Shown here: positions 10,152-19,344 of the stretch, piece after piece | Numbering within the stretch: position 1 is the first letter of the stretch | Layout: every line of letters begins with the position of its first letter | Source: RPQJ01 sp052035645 | GTDB lineage: Bacteria > Pseudomonadota > Gammaproteobacteria > Steroidobacterales > Steroidobacteraceae | Length of the DNA stretch: 64,000 nucleotides | NCBI GenBank assembly: GCA_052035645.1 | Contig: JBPOHK010000134.1 | Location: 1-64,000, forward strand | Reading direction: 5' to 3' | The notes under the pieces: model-generated | The model's input: the letters and a program-made list of their open reading frames with translations, nothing else | The model's database searches: none | What the model was told of the DNA's origin: nothing | Made by a program: the position numbers and the translations under genes

Positions 10152-12728
10152 TTCCAGGAAGTCTTTGGCGAAGCGCTGCAGCACGCCGCCGGCCTCGTAG
10201 ATGGAGACTTCCTCGGCGGTGTCGAGCCGGCAGGTCACGGGCACCTCGACGCGCTCCCCCGACTTGCGGTGGATGACCAGCGTGAGATCGGTGCGCGGCG
10301 CGCGGGTGCCGACCACGTCGTACGTCTCCGTGCCATCGAGGCCGAGGGTCTTGCGATTCGTGCCCGCCTTGAACTCGAGCGGCAGCACGCCCATGCCGAT
10401 CAGGTTGGTGCGGTGGATGCGCTCGAAGCCCTCGGCGACGATCGCCTCGACGCCCGCGAGGCGTACGCCCTTCGCCGCCCAGTCGCGCGACGAGCCCTGG
10501 CCGTAGTCCGCGCCCGCGACGATGATCAGCGGCTGCTTGCGCGTCATGTAGGTCTCGATCGCTTCCCACATGCGCAGGACCCGGCCGTCCGGTTCGACGC
10601 GCGTGAGCGAACCCTTCTTCACCTTGCCGTCCACCACCGCCATCTCGTTCACGAGCGTCGGGTTGGCGAAGGTCGCGCGCTGCGCGGTCAGGTGATCGCC
10701 GCGGTGGGTCGCGTAGGAATTGAAGTCCTCTTCCGGCAGGCCCATCTTCGCGAGGTACTCGCCCGCCGCACTGTCGAGCAGGATGGCGTTCGACGGCGAG
10801 AGGTGATCGGTGGTGATGTTGTCGCCGAGCACCGCGAGCGGGCGCATGCCCCGGAGCGTGCGCTCGCCCGCCAGCGCGCCTTCCCAGTAGGGCGGGCGGC
10901 GGATGTAGGTGCTCTCGGGACGCCAGTCGTACAGCGGGCTCACCTTCGGGCCCGACTCCGCCTTCACGCGGAACATCGGCTCGTACACCTGGCGGAACTG
11001 CTCGGGCTTCACCGCCGTCTTCACGATCGCGTCGATCTCCTCGTCGGACGGCCACAGATCCTTCAGCGTGATCGGCCGGCCGTTCGCGTCGTGCCCGAAC
11101 GCGTCGCGCTCGATGTCGAAGCGGATCGTGCCCGCGATGGCATAGGCCACCACCAGCGGCGGCGAGGCGAGGAACGCCTGCTTCGCGTAGGGGTGGATGC
11201 GCCCGTCGAAATTGCGATTGCCGGAGAGCACGGCCGTCGCGTACAGGTCGCGGTCGATGATCTCCTGCTGGATCTTCGGATCGAGCGCGCCGCTCATGCC
11301 GTTGCAGGTCGTGCAGGCGAACGCGACGATGCCGAAGCCGAGCTTCTCCAGCTCCTGCGTCAATCCCGCCTCGTCGAGATAGAGCGCCACGGCCCTGGAG
11401 CCTGGCGCGAGCGAGGTCTTCACCCACGGCTTGCGGGTGAGACCCAGCCGGTTCGCATTCCTCGCCAGCAGCGCAGCGGCAATGACGTTGCGCGGGTTCG
11501 AGGTGTTGGTGCAGCTGGTGATCGCGGCGATGATCACCGCGCCGTCCGGCATCTCGCCCGGCGTCTCGGTCCACTTCGCCGCAATCCCCTTCGCCGCGAG
11601 GTCCGTCGTCGCGACGCGGGCGTGCGGGTTCGACGGGCCGGCCAGGTTGCGCACCACGCTCGAGAGATCGAACTCCAGCGTGCGTTCGTACTGCGCCGAC
11701 TTCAGGCTGTCGGCCCACAGGCCCGCCGTCCTCGCGTAGGTCTCGACCAGCGCCACCTGCTCGGGCGTGCGGCCCGTGAGGCGCAGGTAGTCGAGGGTCT
11801 GGTCGTCGATGAAGAACAGCGCGGCGGTCGCGCCGTACTCGGGCGCCATGTTGGAGATCGTCGCGCGATCGCCGAGCGTCAGGCTCGCGGCACCCGCGCC
11901 GAAGAACTCGAGATAGGCCCCGACCACCTTCGACTTGCGCAGGAACTCGGTGAGCGCGAGCACGATGTCCGTGGCGGTGATGCCGGGTTGGCGCTGGCCC
12001 GTCAGCTTCACGCCGACGATCTCGGGCAGCCGCATCCACGACGCGCGGCCGAGCATCACGTTCTCGGCCTCGAGGCCGCCCACGCCCACCGCGATCACGC
12101 CGAGCGCATCGACGTGCGGCGTGTGGCTGTCGGTGCCGACGCAGGTGTCGGGGAACGCCACGCCGCCCTGCGCGTGGATCACCGGCGACATCTTCTCCAG
12201 GTTGATCTGGTGCATGATGCCGTTGCCGGCCGGGATCACGTCGACGTTGTCGAACGCGAGCTTCGTCCAGTCGATGAAGTGGAAGCGGTCCTCGTTGCGC
12301 CGGTCCTCGATCGCGCGGTTCTTCGCGAACGCCTGCGGATCGAAGCCGCCGCACTCCACCGCCAGCGAGTGATCGACGATCAGCTGCACCGGCACCACCG
12401 GGTTCACCTGCGCGGGGTCGCCGCCCTGGTCGGCGATCGCATCACGCAGGCCCGCGAGATCGACGAGCGCCGTCTGTCCGAGGATGTCGTGGCAGACGAC
12501 GCGCGCCGGGAACCACGGGAAGTCCCGCTCGCGCTTGTGGTCGACGATCTGCTCGAGGCACTCGCGCAGGATGGCGGGCTCGCAGCGACGCACGATGTTC
12601 TCGGCGTGCACGCGCGACGTGTAGGGCAGCGTCTCCCACGCGCCGGCGCGGATCTCCTCCACGGCGGCACGCGTGTCGAAGTAATCGAGCTTCGTCCCCG
12701 GCAGGGGCTTGCGGTGCTTCGAGTTCAT
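10143..12728 (-). CDS. acnD: 2-methylcitrate dehydratase AcnD (Fe/S-dependent)
   Basis: Aconitase-superfamily enzyme of 861 residues that dehydrates 2-methylcitrate in propionate catabolism. The start MNSKHRKPLPGTKLDYFDTR matches the AcnD branch. The Fe-S cluster cysteines appear in SCTNTSNPRNV and ACTTCNGMSG, and the C-terminal swivel domain is complete (ending FAKDFLEGK). It begins five bases after the prpC stop. The last Gly-Lys-stop overlaps a palindromic repeat. A generic AcnA is possible on sequence alone, but adjacency to prpF and prpC makes AcnD by far the best reading. Confidence 0.94.
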   Translation of the reverse strand: MNSKHRKPLPGTKLDYFDTRAAVEEIRAGAWETLPYTSRVHAENIVRRCEPAILRECLEQIVDHKRERDFPWFPARVVCHDILGQTALVDLAGLRDAIADQGGDPAQVNPVVPVQLIVDHSLAVECGGFDPQAFAKNRAIEDRRNEDRFHFIDWTKLAFDNVDVIPAGNGIMHQINLEKMSPVIHAQGGVAFPDTCVGTDSHTPHVDALGVIAVGVGGLEAENVMLGRASWMRLPEIVGVKLTGQRQPGITATDIVLALTEFLRKSKVVGAYLEFFGAGAASLTLGDRATISNMAPEYGATAALFFIDDQTLDYLRLTGRTPEQVALVETYARTAGLWADSLKSAQYERTLEFDLSSVVRNLAGPSNPHARVATTDLAAKGIAAKWTETPGEMPDGAVIIAAITSCTNTSNPRNVIAAALLARNANRLGLTRKPWVKTSLAPGSRAVALYLDEAGLTQELEKLGFGIVAFACTTCNGMSGALDPKIQQEIIDRDLYATAVLSGNRNFDGRIHPYAKQAFLASPPLVVAYAIAGTIRFDIERDAFGHDANGRPITLKDLWPSDEEIDAIVKTAVKPEQFRQVYEPMFRVKAESGPKVSPLYDWRPESTYIRRPPYWEGALAGERTLRGMRPLAVLGDNITTDHLSPSNAILLDSAAGEYLAKMGLPEEDFNSYATHRGDHLTAQRATFANPTLVNEMAVVDGKVKKGSLTRVEPDGRVLRMWEAIETYMTRKQPLIIVAGADYGQGSSRDWAAKGVRLAGVEAIVAEGFERIHRTNLIGMGVLPLEFKAGTNRKTLGLDGTETYDVVGTRAPRTDLTLVIHRKSGERVEVPVTCRLDTAEEVSIYEAGGVLQRFAKDFLEGK

Positions 12729-12733
12729 GGGTC

Positions 12734-13888
12734 TCAGCGCTGGTCGATCGGCACGAACGTGCGGTCCTCGGGACCGGTGTAGTTGGCGCTCGGGCGGATG
12801 ATCTTGCCGTCGATGCGCTGCTCGATGACGTGCGCGCTCCAGCCGCTGGTGCGCGCGATGACGAACAGCGGCGTGAACATCGCGGTGGGCACGCCCATCC
12901 TGTGGTACGAGACCGCGCTGAACCAGTCGAGGTTCGGGAACATCTTCTTGATCTCCCACATCACGCTCTCGAGGCGCTCGGCGATGTGGTACATCTTCAG
13001 GTCACCGGCTTCGCGCGACAGGTTGTGCGCGACTTCCTTGATCACCTTGTTGCGCGGATCGCCGATCGTATAGACCGGGTGGCCGAAGCCGATCACGACT
13101 TCCTTCGCCTCGACGCGCTTGCGGATGTCCGCCTCGGCCTCGTCCGGCGTCTCGTAGCGCTTCTGCACCTCGAACGCCACCTCGTTGGCGCCGCCGTGCT
13201 TGGGGCCGCGCAGCGCGCCGATCGCGCCGGTGATGCACGAGTACATGTCCGAGCCCGTGCCGGCGATCACGCGACCGGTGAACGTCGAGGCGTTGAACTC
13301 GTGCTCGGCGTACAGGTTCAGCGAGACGTGCATCGCCTTGACCCACGATTCGGGCGGGCGCTTGCCGTGCAGCATGTGCAGGAAGTGGCCGCCGATCGAG
13401 TCGTCGTCGGTCTCGACGTCGATCGAGGTGCCCGAGTGGCTGTAGTGGTACCAGTAGCAGAGCATCGAGCCGAGGCTCGCCATCAGCCGGTCGGCGATGT
13501 CGCGGGCGCCGGCCACGTTGTGGTCGTCCTTCTCCGGCAGCGTGCAGCCGAGCACCGAGGTGCCGGTGCGCAGCACGTCCATCGGGTGCGAGGAGGCGGG
13601 CAGCGCCTCCAGCGCCGCGAGCACCGGCACCGGCAGGCCGCGCAGGCGCCGCAGCTTTTCCTTGTAGCCCTTCAGCTCGGCGCGGTTCGGCAGCTTGCCG
13701 TGCACCAGCAGGTAGGCCACTTCCTCGAACTCGCACTTGTCGGCCAGTTCGAGGATGTCGTAGCCGCGGTAGTGCAGGTCGTTGCCGCTGCGACCGACGG
13801 TGCAAAGCGCGGTGTTGCCGGCGGGCACGCCCGAGAGGGCGACGGACTTCTTCGGCTTGAAACCGGTGGCGGGGGTCTCGGTGCTCAT
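12734..13888 (-). CDS. prpC: 2-methylcitrate synthase PrpC
   Basis: Citrate-synthase family enzyme of 384 residues condensing propionyl-CoA with oxaloacetate. The short form lacking the N-terminal extension of hexameric citrate synthase fits PrpC. Signatures include LHYRGYDI near the start, GPKHGGANE and VIGFGHPVY with the catalytic histidines, and the aspartate region NLDWFSAV. It lies 34 bases after prpB and five before acnD, in a tight operon. No prpE acyl-CoA synthetase is seen, so propionyl-CoA may come from odd-chain or branched substrates, or the gene is elsewhere. Confidence 0.96.
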   Translation of the reverse strand: MSTETPATGFKPKKSVALSGVPAGNTALCTVGRSGNDLHYRGYDILELADKCEFEEVAYLLVHGKLPNRAELKGYKEKLRRLRGLPVPVLAALEALPASSHPMDVLRTGTSVLGCTLPEKDDHNVAGARDIADRLMASLGSMLCYWYHYSHSGTSIDVETDDDSIGGHFLHMLHGKRPPESWVKAMHVSLNLYAEHEFNASTFTGRVIAGTGSDMYSCITGAIGALRGPKHGGANEVAFEVQKRYETPDEAEADIRKRVEAKEVVIGFGHPVYTIGDPRNKVIKEVAHNLSREAGDLKMYHIAERLESVMWEIKKMFPNLDWFSAVSYHRMGVPTAMFTPLFVIARTSGWSAHVIEQRIDGKIIRPSANYTGPEDRTFVPIDQR

Positions 13889-13922
13889 GGTGCGCTACTC
13901 GTCCTGGGGGTGATGGGGGCGC

Positions 13923-14825
13923 TCAACTCTCGCCGCTGTCCTTCGAGAACAGCGCGTCGAGCTTGCGCTCGTAGTCGTGGTAGCCGAGCACGTCGTACAG
14001 CTCGGCGCGGGTCTGCATGCGGTCGATGACGCTCTTCTGCGTGCCCTCGGTGCGGATCGCCCCGTAGACGGCTTCCGCCGCCTTCGACATGGCGCGGAAC
14101 GCGGACAGCGGGTACAGGACGAGCTGCACGCCGACCGAGGCGAGCTCGGCGACGGTGAAGTAGGGCGTCTTGCCGAACTCGGTGATGTTGGCGAGCACCG
14201 GCACCTTCACGTGCGTGGTGAACTCGCGGTACTCGTCGAGCTTGTTGAGCGCCTCGGCGAAGATCATGTCCGCGCCTGCCTCGACGTAGCGCTGCGCGCG
14301 CTCGATCGCGGCCTGCTGGCCCTCGACGGCGTGCGCGTCGGTGCGCGCCATGATCACGAAGTTCGGGTCGGTGCGGCCGTCGACCGCCGCCTTGATGCGG
14401 TCGACCATCTCGTCGGTCGACACCAGTGCCTTGCCCGGACGGTGGCCGCAGCGCTTGGCCGCGACCTGGTCCTCGAGGTGGCAGGCCGCCGCGCCCGAGC
14501 GGATCAGGTCGGCGACGGTGCGCGAGATGTTGAAGGCGGCGCCCCAGCCCGTGTCGGCGTCGACCAGCAGGGGCAGGTCGCTGGCCGAGGCGATGCGGCG
14601 CACGTCCTCGCAGACGTCGTTCAGGCTGGTGATGCCGAGGTCGGGCAGGCCGAAGGAGGCGTTCGCCACGCCGGCGCCCGACAGGTAGATGGCGCGAAAT
14701 CCGGCCCGCTCGGCGAGCAGGGCCGAGTACGCATTGACGGCGCCGACGACCTGCAGGGGGCGCTCGTGCGCAAGGGCCGCCCGGAAGCGGGCGCCGGCGG
14801 ACGCGGGGATCGAGGCCGTGGTCAT
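13923..14825 (-). CDS. prpB: 2-methylisocitrate lyase PrpB
   Basis: Isocitrate-lyase superfamily enzyme of 300 residues splitting 2-methylisocitrate into pyruvate and succinate. The catalytic motif KRCGHRPGK (cysteine in K-R-C-G-H) and the Mg-binding DADTGWG are present. It is the first gene of the operon, divergent from a ScfR-type regulator, with about 115 bases between the two starts holding the presumed operator. Length and motifs separate it from true isocitrate lyase, which is much longer. Confidence 0.96.
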   Translation of the reverse strand: MTTASIPASAGARFRAALAHERPLQVVGAVNAYSALLAERAGFRAIYLSGAGVANASFGLPDLGITSLNDVCEDVRRIASASDLPLLVDADTGWGAAFNISRTVADLIRSGAAACHLEDQVAAKRCGHRPGKALVSTDEMVDRIKAAVDGRTDPNFVIMARTDAHAVEGQQAAIERAQRYVEAGADMIFAEALNKLDEYREFTTHVKVPVLANITEFGKTPYFTVAELASVGVQLVLYPLSAFRAMSKAAEAVYGAIRTEGTQKSVIDRMQTRAELYDVLGYHDYERKLDALFSKDSGES

Positions 14826-14914
14826 GAGGGCGGGCTCCGGTGGACGGCAGGGGACGGACGGCTAGTTTGCTACATCTTTCCGCTGCCCGATCTGTGAAAA
14901 AGGGCGTATAAACT

Positions 14915-14947
14915 TGCGAAATCCTGCAAACCTGCGAAATTGCAAAT
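14915..14947. promoter_or_regulatory. Tandem TGCRAA operator between prpB and its regulator
   Basis: Four direct copies of TGCGAAA or TGCAAA begin at 14915, 14925, 14933 and 14941, giving spacings of 10, 8 and 8 bases. The motif resembles the TTTGCAAA-type sites known for RamB-family regulators, the family of the adjacent gene. The last copy overlaps the start region of the regulator itself, suggesting self-repression. A TATACG hexamer just beyond the block on the minus strand may be the -10 of prpB. Confidence 0.55.
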
Positions 14948-16358
14948 GCGCGACAAGCTGTTCATGGGACCGAAGGTACGCGCCCTGCGCGAGCGGCAGA
15001 ACCTGACCCTGGAGAGCTGTGCCCAGCAGCTCGGGCTGTCTACGAGCTACCTGTCCCAGATCGAGACCAACCAGCGGCCGGTCACGGCGCGGGTGCTGAT
15101 CGCCCTGTCCCGGGTGTTCAACGTCAGCCCGGGCGAGTTCGACAGCGACGAGGAGACCCGCCTGATCGCGGACCTGCGCGAGGCCAGCGCCGACCTCGCG
15201 CTCGGCACGGCGACGCCGACCCTCACCGAGCTGAAGCTGGCCGCGGCCACGACCCCGTCGCTCGCCCGGCAGTACCTCGCCCTGCACCGCGCCTACCGGG
15301 CGCTCGACGAGCGCATCCTGCGCTACGACGAGACGGTGCGCATGCGCACCGAGGACGCGCCGGACTCGCTGGTGCCGTACCAGGAGGTGCGCGATTTCTT
15401 CCACTACCGCGACAACTACGTGGACGAGGTCGACGTGGCGGCCGAGGCCTTCGCTGCCGAGATCGGCATCGAGGGCGACGGCGACGCGGTGCAGAGATTC
15501 GAGACGGCGCTCGGCGAGCGCTTCGGGATCGGGGTGGTGCGCGTGGTCGCGCCGGCCGGCATGATCCGTCACTACGACCCGGCCGCCCGCGTGCTGACGC
15601 TCGACCGAGACCTGCCCGAGCCGACGCGCGCGTTCCAGCTCGCGACGCAGCTCGCCGAGCTGATGTTCACCGGACTCAGCAACGACGTGCTCGCGGGCGG
15701 CGGATTCGAGTCGGCGACGGCCCGCGACATCGCGCGCGTCGCCATGCTCAACTACGCGGCCGGCGCGCTGATGATGCCGTACCGGCGCTTCGCCGCCTCG
15801 GCGATGGAATTGCGGCACGACATCGAGCAGCTGCAGCACCGCTACAACGCGAGCTTCGAGCAGGTGTCGCACCGGCTGAGCACCCTGCAGCGGCCCGGCG
15901 CGCGCGGCGTGCCGTTCTACTTCGTGCGCGTGGACGCGGCGGGCAACATCACCAAGCGGCACAGCTCGACGCGCTTCCAGTTCGCGCGTTTCGGCGGCGC
16001 CTGCCCGCTGTGGAACGTGCACGAGGCGTTCGGCCACCCGGGACGCATCCTGGTGCAGGTCGCGGAGATGCCGGACGGCGTGCGCTACCTGTGCGTCGGG
16101 CGCAGCATCGTCAAGCGCTCGGGCCACTACCTGCGGCCGAACCGTCAGTACGCGATCGGCATCGGCTGCGAGATCGCCCACGCGGACAAGGTCGTCTACT
16201 CGGAGGGACTGCAGCTGGACGGGCAGGCGGTGCCGGTCGGCGTGAGCTGCCGCATCTGCGAGCGTCCGGACTGCCACCAGCGGGCGTTCCCGCCGCTCGG
16301 GCGTCGGCTCACGGTGCGGCCGAACGAGCGACGCATCGTGCCGTTCGTCATCGAGTAG
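14940..16358 (+). CDS. Short-chain fatty acyl regulator (ScfR/RamB/MccR family)
   Basis: Regulator of 472 residues from TTG at 14940 or 470 from ATG at 14946. An N-terminal helix-turn-helix of Cro/XRE type (VRALRERQNLTLESCAQQLG, then LSTSYLSQIE) is followed by a long region with the IrrE-like fold and a C-terminal cysteine-bearing domain (SCRICERPDCHQRAFPP), the usual architecture of ScfR and RamB proteins that sense short-chain acyl-CoAs. Divergent orientation from prpB makes it the likely regulator of the methylcitrate operon, sensing propionyl-CoA or methylcitrate; the ligand is an inference. No good Shine-Dalgarno sequence is visible, and operator repeats run into the start. Confidence 0.85.
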   Translation: MQMRDKLFMGPKVRALRERQNLTLESCAQQLGLSTSYLSQIETNQRPVTARVLIALSRVFNVSPGEFDSDEETRLIADLREASADLALGTATPTLTELKLAAATTPSLARQYLALHRAYRALDERILRYDETVRMRTEDAPDSLVPYQEVRDFFHYRDNYVDEVDVAAEAFAAEIGIEGDGDAVQRFETALGERFGIGVVRVVAPAGMIRHYDPAARVLTLDRDLPEPTRAFQLATQLAELMFTGLSNDVLAGGGFESATARDIARVAMLNYAAGALMMPYRRFAASAMELRHDIEQLQHRYNASFEQVSHRLSTLQRPGARGVPFYFVRVDAAGNITKRHSSTRFQFARFGGACPLWNVHEAFGHPGRILVQVAEMPDGVRYLCVGRSIVKRSGHYLRPNRQYAIGIGCEIAHADKVVYSEGLQLDGQAVPVGVSCRICERPDCHQRAFPPLGRRLTVRPNERRIVPFVIE

Positions 16359-16390
16359 CCGAGCCAAGCGGAACGAAGCGGAGCAGAGCC

Positions 16391-16516
16391 GGTCCCTGGC
16401 CACGCTTCCCGGCAGGAACCGGGGACACGCCGCAAGTACGTCCATGTAGGCTCGCACTCGCCATCCCTGACTCGTGACGGTCCCCGTTCCTGCCGGGAAG
16501 CATGGCTTTGGGGACC
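16391..16516 (+). repeat. Family-2 structured repeat, copy A
   Basis: A 65-base core (16421-16485) begins GGGGACACGCCG and ends GTGACGGTCCCC. It is flanked by perfectly complementary 16-base arms, GCTTCCCGGCAGGAAC (16404-16419) and GTTCCTGCCGGGAAGC (16486-16501), and by weaker outer GGTCCC/GGGGACC blocks. The core matches copy B in 58 of 65 positions, but the arms are unrelated in sequence. Confidence 0.88.
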
Positions 16517-16666
16517 GGCCGAGCGCGCCGTTGGCGCTGGGCCCGCGCATTGCGCAGCTCGCGACCCGCGCGGCTGCTTACTCCCTACCGGACTGTGCAG
16601 CACCGTCGCGGCGTGCCACCGATGCGTTGCAATGCATTCGCGACGCTGATGCCGCGGTGTCACGCC

Positions 16667-16788
16667 AGTCCCGAAAGCCGTGCTCCGACGTGGCACCGGG
16701 GACCGTCACGAGCCATGGATGGCGAGTGCGAGCCTACAGGGATGTATTCACGGCGTGTCCCCGGGTGCCTCGTCGGAGCGCGGCCCGG
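16667..16788 (-). repeat. Family-2 structured repeat, copy B
   Basis: Inverted copy of the same element. The 65-base core is at 16698-16762; arms GCTCCGACGTGGCACC (16682-16697) and GGTGCCTCGTCGGAGC (16764-16779) pair in 15 of 16 positions. Outer blocks CCAGTCCC and GGGACTGG also pair. Arm pairing is kept although arm sequence differs from copy A. Confidence 0.87.
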
Positions 16789-16817
16789 GACTGGCGCTGC
16801 GCAATTCCCAGCACGCC

Positions 16818-17336
16818 CTACCGCGCCAGCAGTCTCCGCACGCGGGCCGCCGACAGCAGTCCCCGCAGTCGCAGCGGCCCGTGCTCGTCCGGCTCCGTGA
16901 CGACGAGGTGCGTGAGATCGGGCGCGTCGAACAGCCGCGCGACGTCCGCCACCGTGGCGCTCTCGACGTCGCGGATGTCGACCGACGGCACGTCCTTGAG
17001 CGGCGTCATGATGTCGCGGACGTGCACGTCCTTGCGCGGGACCTGCTGGTCCTGCATGTGCCGCACCGGCTTGTCGCCCATGATGTCGTAGGCCGTGACC
17101 AGCCCCACGACGACGCGACGCTGGGCGTGGATGACGAACGCCGAGCGCACCCCGGCGTGCTTCATGTGCTCGAGCGCGGCGTCGACCGTGGCCGAGTCCG
17201 ACACCGTGACCGACGCACGCTCGCGGAAGTCCGTCATGACGGTGAGGGCCGGATCCGTCGGCGCGGCGAACCATGGGTCCGCCCCGGGGATCGGCAGTTC
17301 GACGTGCTTCACGTTTCGCAGGCGCAGTCCAGCCAT
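16818..17336 (-). CDS. Two-CBS-domain protein
   Basis: A 172-residue protein with two CBS motifs: the first around VMTDFRERASVTVSDSATVDAA cut short here as VTVSDSATVDAALEHMKHAG, the second around VHVRDIMTPLKDVPSVDIRD. CBS pairs bind adenosyl nucleotides and regulate partner proteins. The ATG at 17336 was chosen because an AGGAGG ribosome site lies five bases before it. No catalytic domain is fused, so the target is unknown. It follows the cysNC stop on the same side of the convergent repeat region, about 100 bases downstream of that gene's end; no functional link is evident. Confidence 0.85.
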   Translation of the reverse strand: MAGLRLRNVKHVELPIPGADPWFAAPTDPALTVMTDFRERASVTVSDSATVDAALEHMKHAGVRSAFVIHAQRRVVVGLVTAYDIMGDKPVRHMQDQQVPRKDVHVRDIMTPLKDVPSVDIRDVESATVADVARLFDAPDLTHLVVTEPDEHGPLRLRGLLSAARVRRLLAR

Positions 17337-17433
17337 GGCCACCTCCTGGGTTTGACGTTGGACGTTCCCGGCGGCGCAAATCCGTCGCGCCCCGCGAGCG
17401 GCGCCCGGGGCCGACCCCGGGGCGCCCGGCGGA

Positions 17434-19344
17434 CTATAGCGCCGAACCGATGATGCCGGCCGCGCGCAAAGCCTCGACGACCTGGGTGGCCGCCTGCTCC
17501 GGCGTGGCCCGGGTCGTGTCGATGTACACCTCGGGGTGCTCCGGCGGCTCGTAGGGCGAGTCGATGCCCGTGAAGTTCTTCAGCTCGCCGCGCCGCGCCT
17601 TCTTGTACAGGCCCTTCACGTCGCGCTCCTCGGCGACCGCCAGCGGGGTGTCGACGTGCACCTCGAAGAACTCGCCGGCTTCGACCAGCGCGCGGGCCAT
17701 GCGTCGCTCGGAGCGGAACGGCGAGATGAACGACACCAGCACGATCAGGCCCGCGTCCACCATCAGCCGCGAGACTTCGCCGACGCGACGGATGTTCTCG
17801 ACGCGGTCCGCGTCGGTGAAGCCGAGATCGCGGTTGAGGCCGTGGCGCACGTTGTCGCCGTCAAGCAGGTAGGTGTGCTTGCCGAGCGCGAGCAGCTGCT
17901 TCTCGACGAGGTTGGCGATGGTCGACTTGCCGGCGCCCGAGAGGCCCGTGAACCAGAGGATCGCGGGCTTCTGGTGCTTCGCCTCCGCCCGCGTCTGCTT
18001 GTTGACGTCGAGCGCCTGCCAGTGGATGTTCTGCGAGCGGCGCAGCGCGAAGTGCAGCAGGCCCGCGCCCACGGTCGCGTTGGTGAGCCGGTCGATGAGG
18101 ATGAAGGAGCCCGTCGCGCGGTTCTCGGCGTAGGGATCGAACGCGACCGGCTGGTCGACCGAGAGGTTGCAGACGCCGATCTCGTTCAGCTCGAGCTTCT
18201 TGGCCGCGAGGTGCTCGAGCGTGTTGACGTTCACCTTGTATTTCGGCTCGGTGACCGTCGCGGTGACCTGCTTGTTGCCGATCTTGAGCCAGTAGGGCCG
18301 GCCCGGCAGCATCGCCTCGGCCGCCATCCAGATCACCGTCGCCTCGAACTGGTCGGCCACGCTCGGCAGGTTTTCCGGCTTGGCGAGCACGTCCCCGCGG
18401 CTGATGTCGACCTCGTCCGCGAGCGTCAGCGTGACCGCCTGTCCGGCGATCGCGTGCTCGAGGTCGCCCTCCATCGTGACGATGCGGGTGACGGTGCTCT
18501 CGCGCGCCGACGGCAGCACGCGGATCTTCTCGCCCCGGCGGATCGTACCGCTGGCGATGGTGCCGGCGAAGCCGCGGAAGTCGAGGTTCGGGCGATTCAC
18601 CCACTGCACCGGGAAGCGGAAAGGACGCGACTTCGCGTCTTCCTCGATCTCGACCGTCTCGAGGTAGGCCATCAGGATCGGGCCGTGGTACCAGGGCGTG
18701 TGTTCGCTCTGCGCGGCGATGTTGTCGCCCTTGAGGCCCGAGATCGGGATCGCTACCACGTCGGTCAGGCCGATGCGGGCCGCGAATGCCTTGTACTCCT
18801 CGACGATTCGCTCGAACACCTCCTTCGAGTAGTCGACGAGGTCCATCTTGTTGATGGCCAGCACCACCTTCCGGATGCCGATCAGCGACACGAGGTAGCT
18901 GTGCCGGCGCGTCTGCACCAGCACGCCCTGGCGCGCGTCGATGAGGATCACGGCGAGGTCCGCCGTCGAGGCGCCCGTGACCATGTTGCGCGTGTACTGC
19001 TCGTGTCCCGGCGTGTCGGCGACGATGAACTTGCGCCGGTCGGTCGAGAAGAAGCGGTACGCTACGTCGATGGTGATGCCCTGCTCGCGCTCGGCCGCGA
19101 GGCCGTCCACGAGCAGCGCGAAGTCGATGTCGCCGCCCTGCGTGCCGACTTTCTTCGAGTCGGCCTCGAGCGCCGCGAGCTGGTCCTCGAAGATCATCTT
19201 CGAGTCGTAGAGCAGGCGGCCGATCAGCGTGCTCTTCCCGTCGTCGACGCTGCCGCAGGTGATGAAGCGCAGCAGGCTCTTGTGCTCGTGCTGGTGCAGG
19301 TACGCCTCGATGTCCGAGGCGATCAGGTCGCTGACGTGTGCCAT
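17434..19344 (-). CDS. cysNC: Bifunctional sulfate adenylyltransferase subunit 1 / APS kinase
   Basis: Fusion of CysN and CysC, 636 residues. The CysN part has GTPase motifs GSVDDGKSTLIGRLL, DTPGHEQYTRNM and NKMD in its first 160 residues, then elongation-factor-like barrels. The CysC part (about the last 180 residues) carries the P-loop FTGLSGAGKSTIA. Together with CysD it makes APS from sulfate and ATP, powered by GTP, and then PAPS. Its ATG overlaps the cysD stop by one base (TGATG), so the two are translationally coupled. An apparent longer frame upstream is only the shadow of cysD. The product feeds cysteine synthesis or sulfation; later reductive cys genes are not in the window. Confidence 0.96.
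   Translation of the reverse strand: MAHVSDLIASDIEAYLHQHEHKSLLRFITCGSVDDGKSTLIGRLLYDSKMIFEDQLAALEADSKKVGTQGGDIDFALLVDGLAAEREQGITIDVAYRFFSTDRRKFIVADTPGHEQYTRNMVTGASTADLAVILIDARQGVLVQTRRHSYLVSLIGIRKVVLAINKMDLVDYSKEVFERIVEEYKAFAARIGLTDVVAIPISGLKGDNIAAQSEHTPWYHGPILMAYLETVEIEEDAKSRPFRFPVQWVNRPNLDFRGFAGTIASGTIRRGEKIRVLPSARESTVTRIVTMEGDLEHAIAGQAVTLTLADEVDISRGDVLAKPENLPSVADQFEATVIWMAAEAMLPGRPYWLKIGNKQVTATVTEPKYKVNVNTLEHLAAKKLELNEIGVCNLSVDQPVAFDPYAENRATGSFILIDRLTNATVGAGLLHFALRRSQNIHWQALDVNKQTRAEAKHQKPAILWFTGLSGAGKSTIANLVEKQLLALGKHTYLLDGDNVRHGLNRDLGFTDADRVENIRRVGEVSRLMVDAGLIVLVSFISPFRSERRMARALVEAGEFFEVHVDTPLAVAEERDVKGLYKKARRGELKNFTGIDSPYEPPEHPEVYIDTTRATPEQAATQVVEALRAAGIIGSAL

Larger units (their letters stand above)
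16359..16817. other. 459-base gene-free region holding two inverted structured repeats
   Basis: No reading frame here has credible coding character. The region lies between the 3' end of the plus-strand regulator and the 3' end of the minus-strand CBS gene, so it is a convergent gap. It holds two family-2 repeats in opposite orientation. The bases between them (about 16517-16666) show no clear feature. Confidence 0.7.

Noticed and set aside
14862..16550. A 562-codon minus-strand frame
   Set aside because: It is antisense to the ScfR-type regulator, which has clear helix-turn-helix and C-terminal motifs on the other strand.
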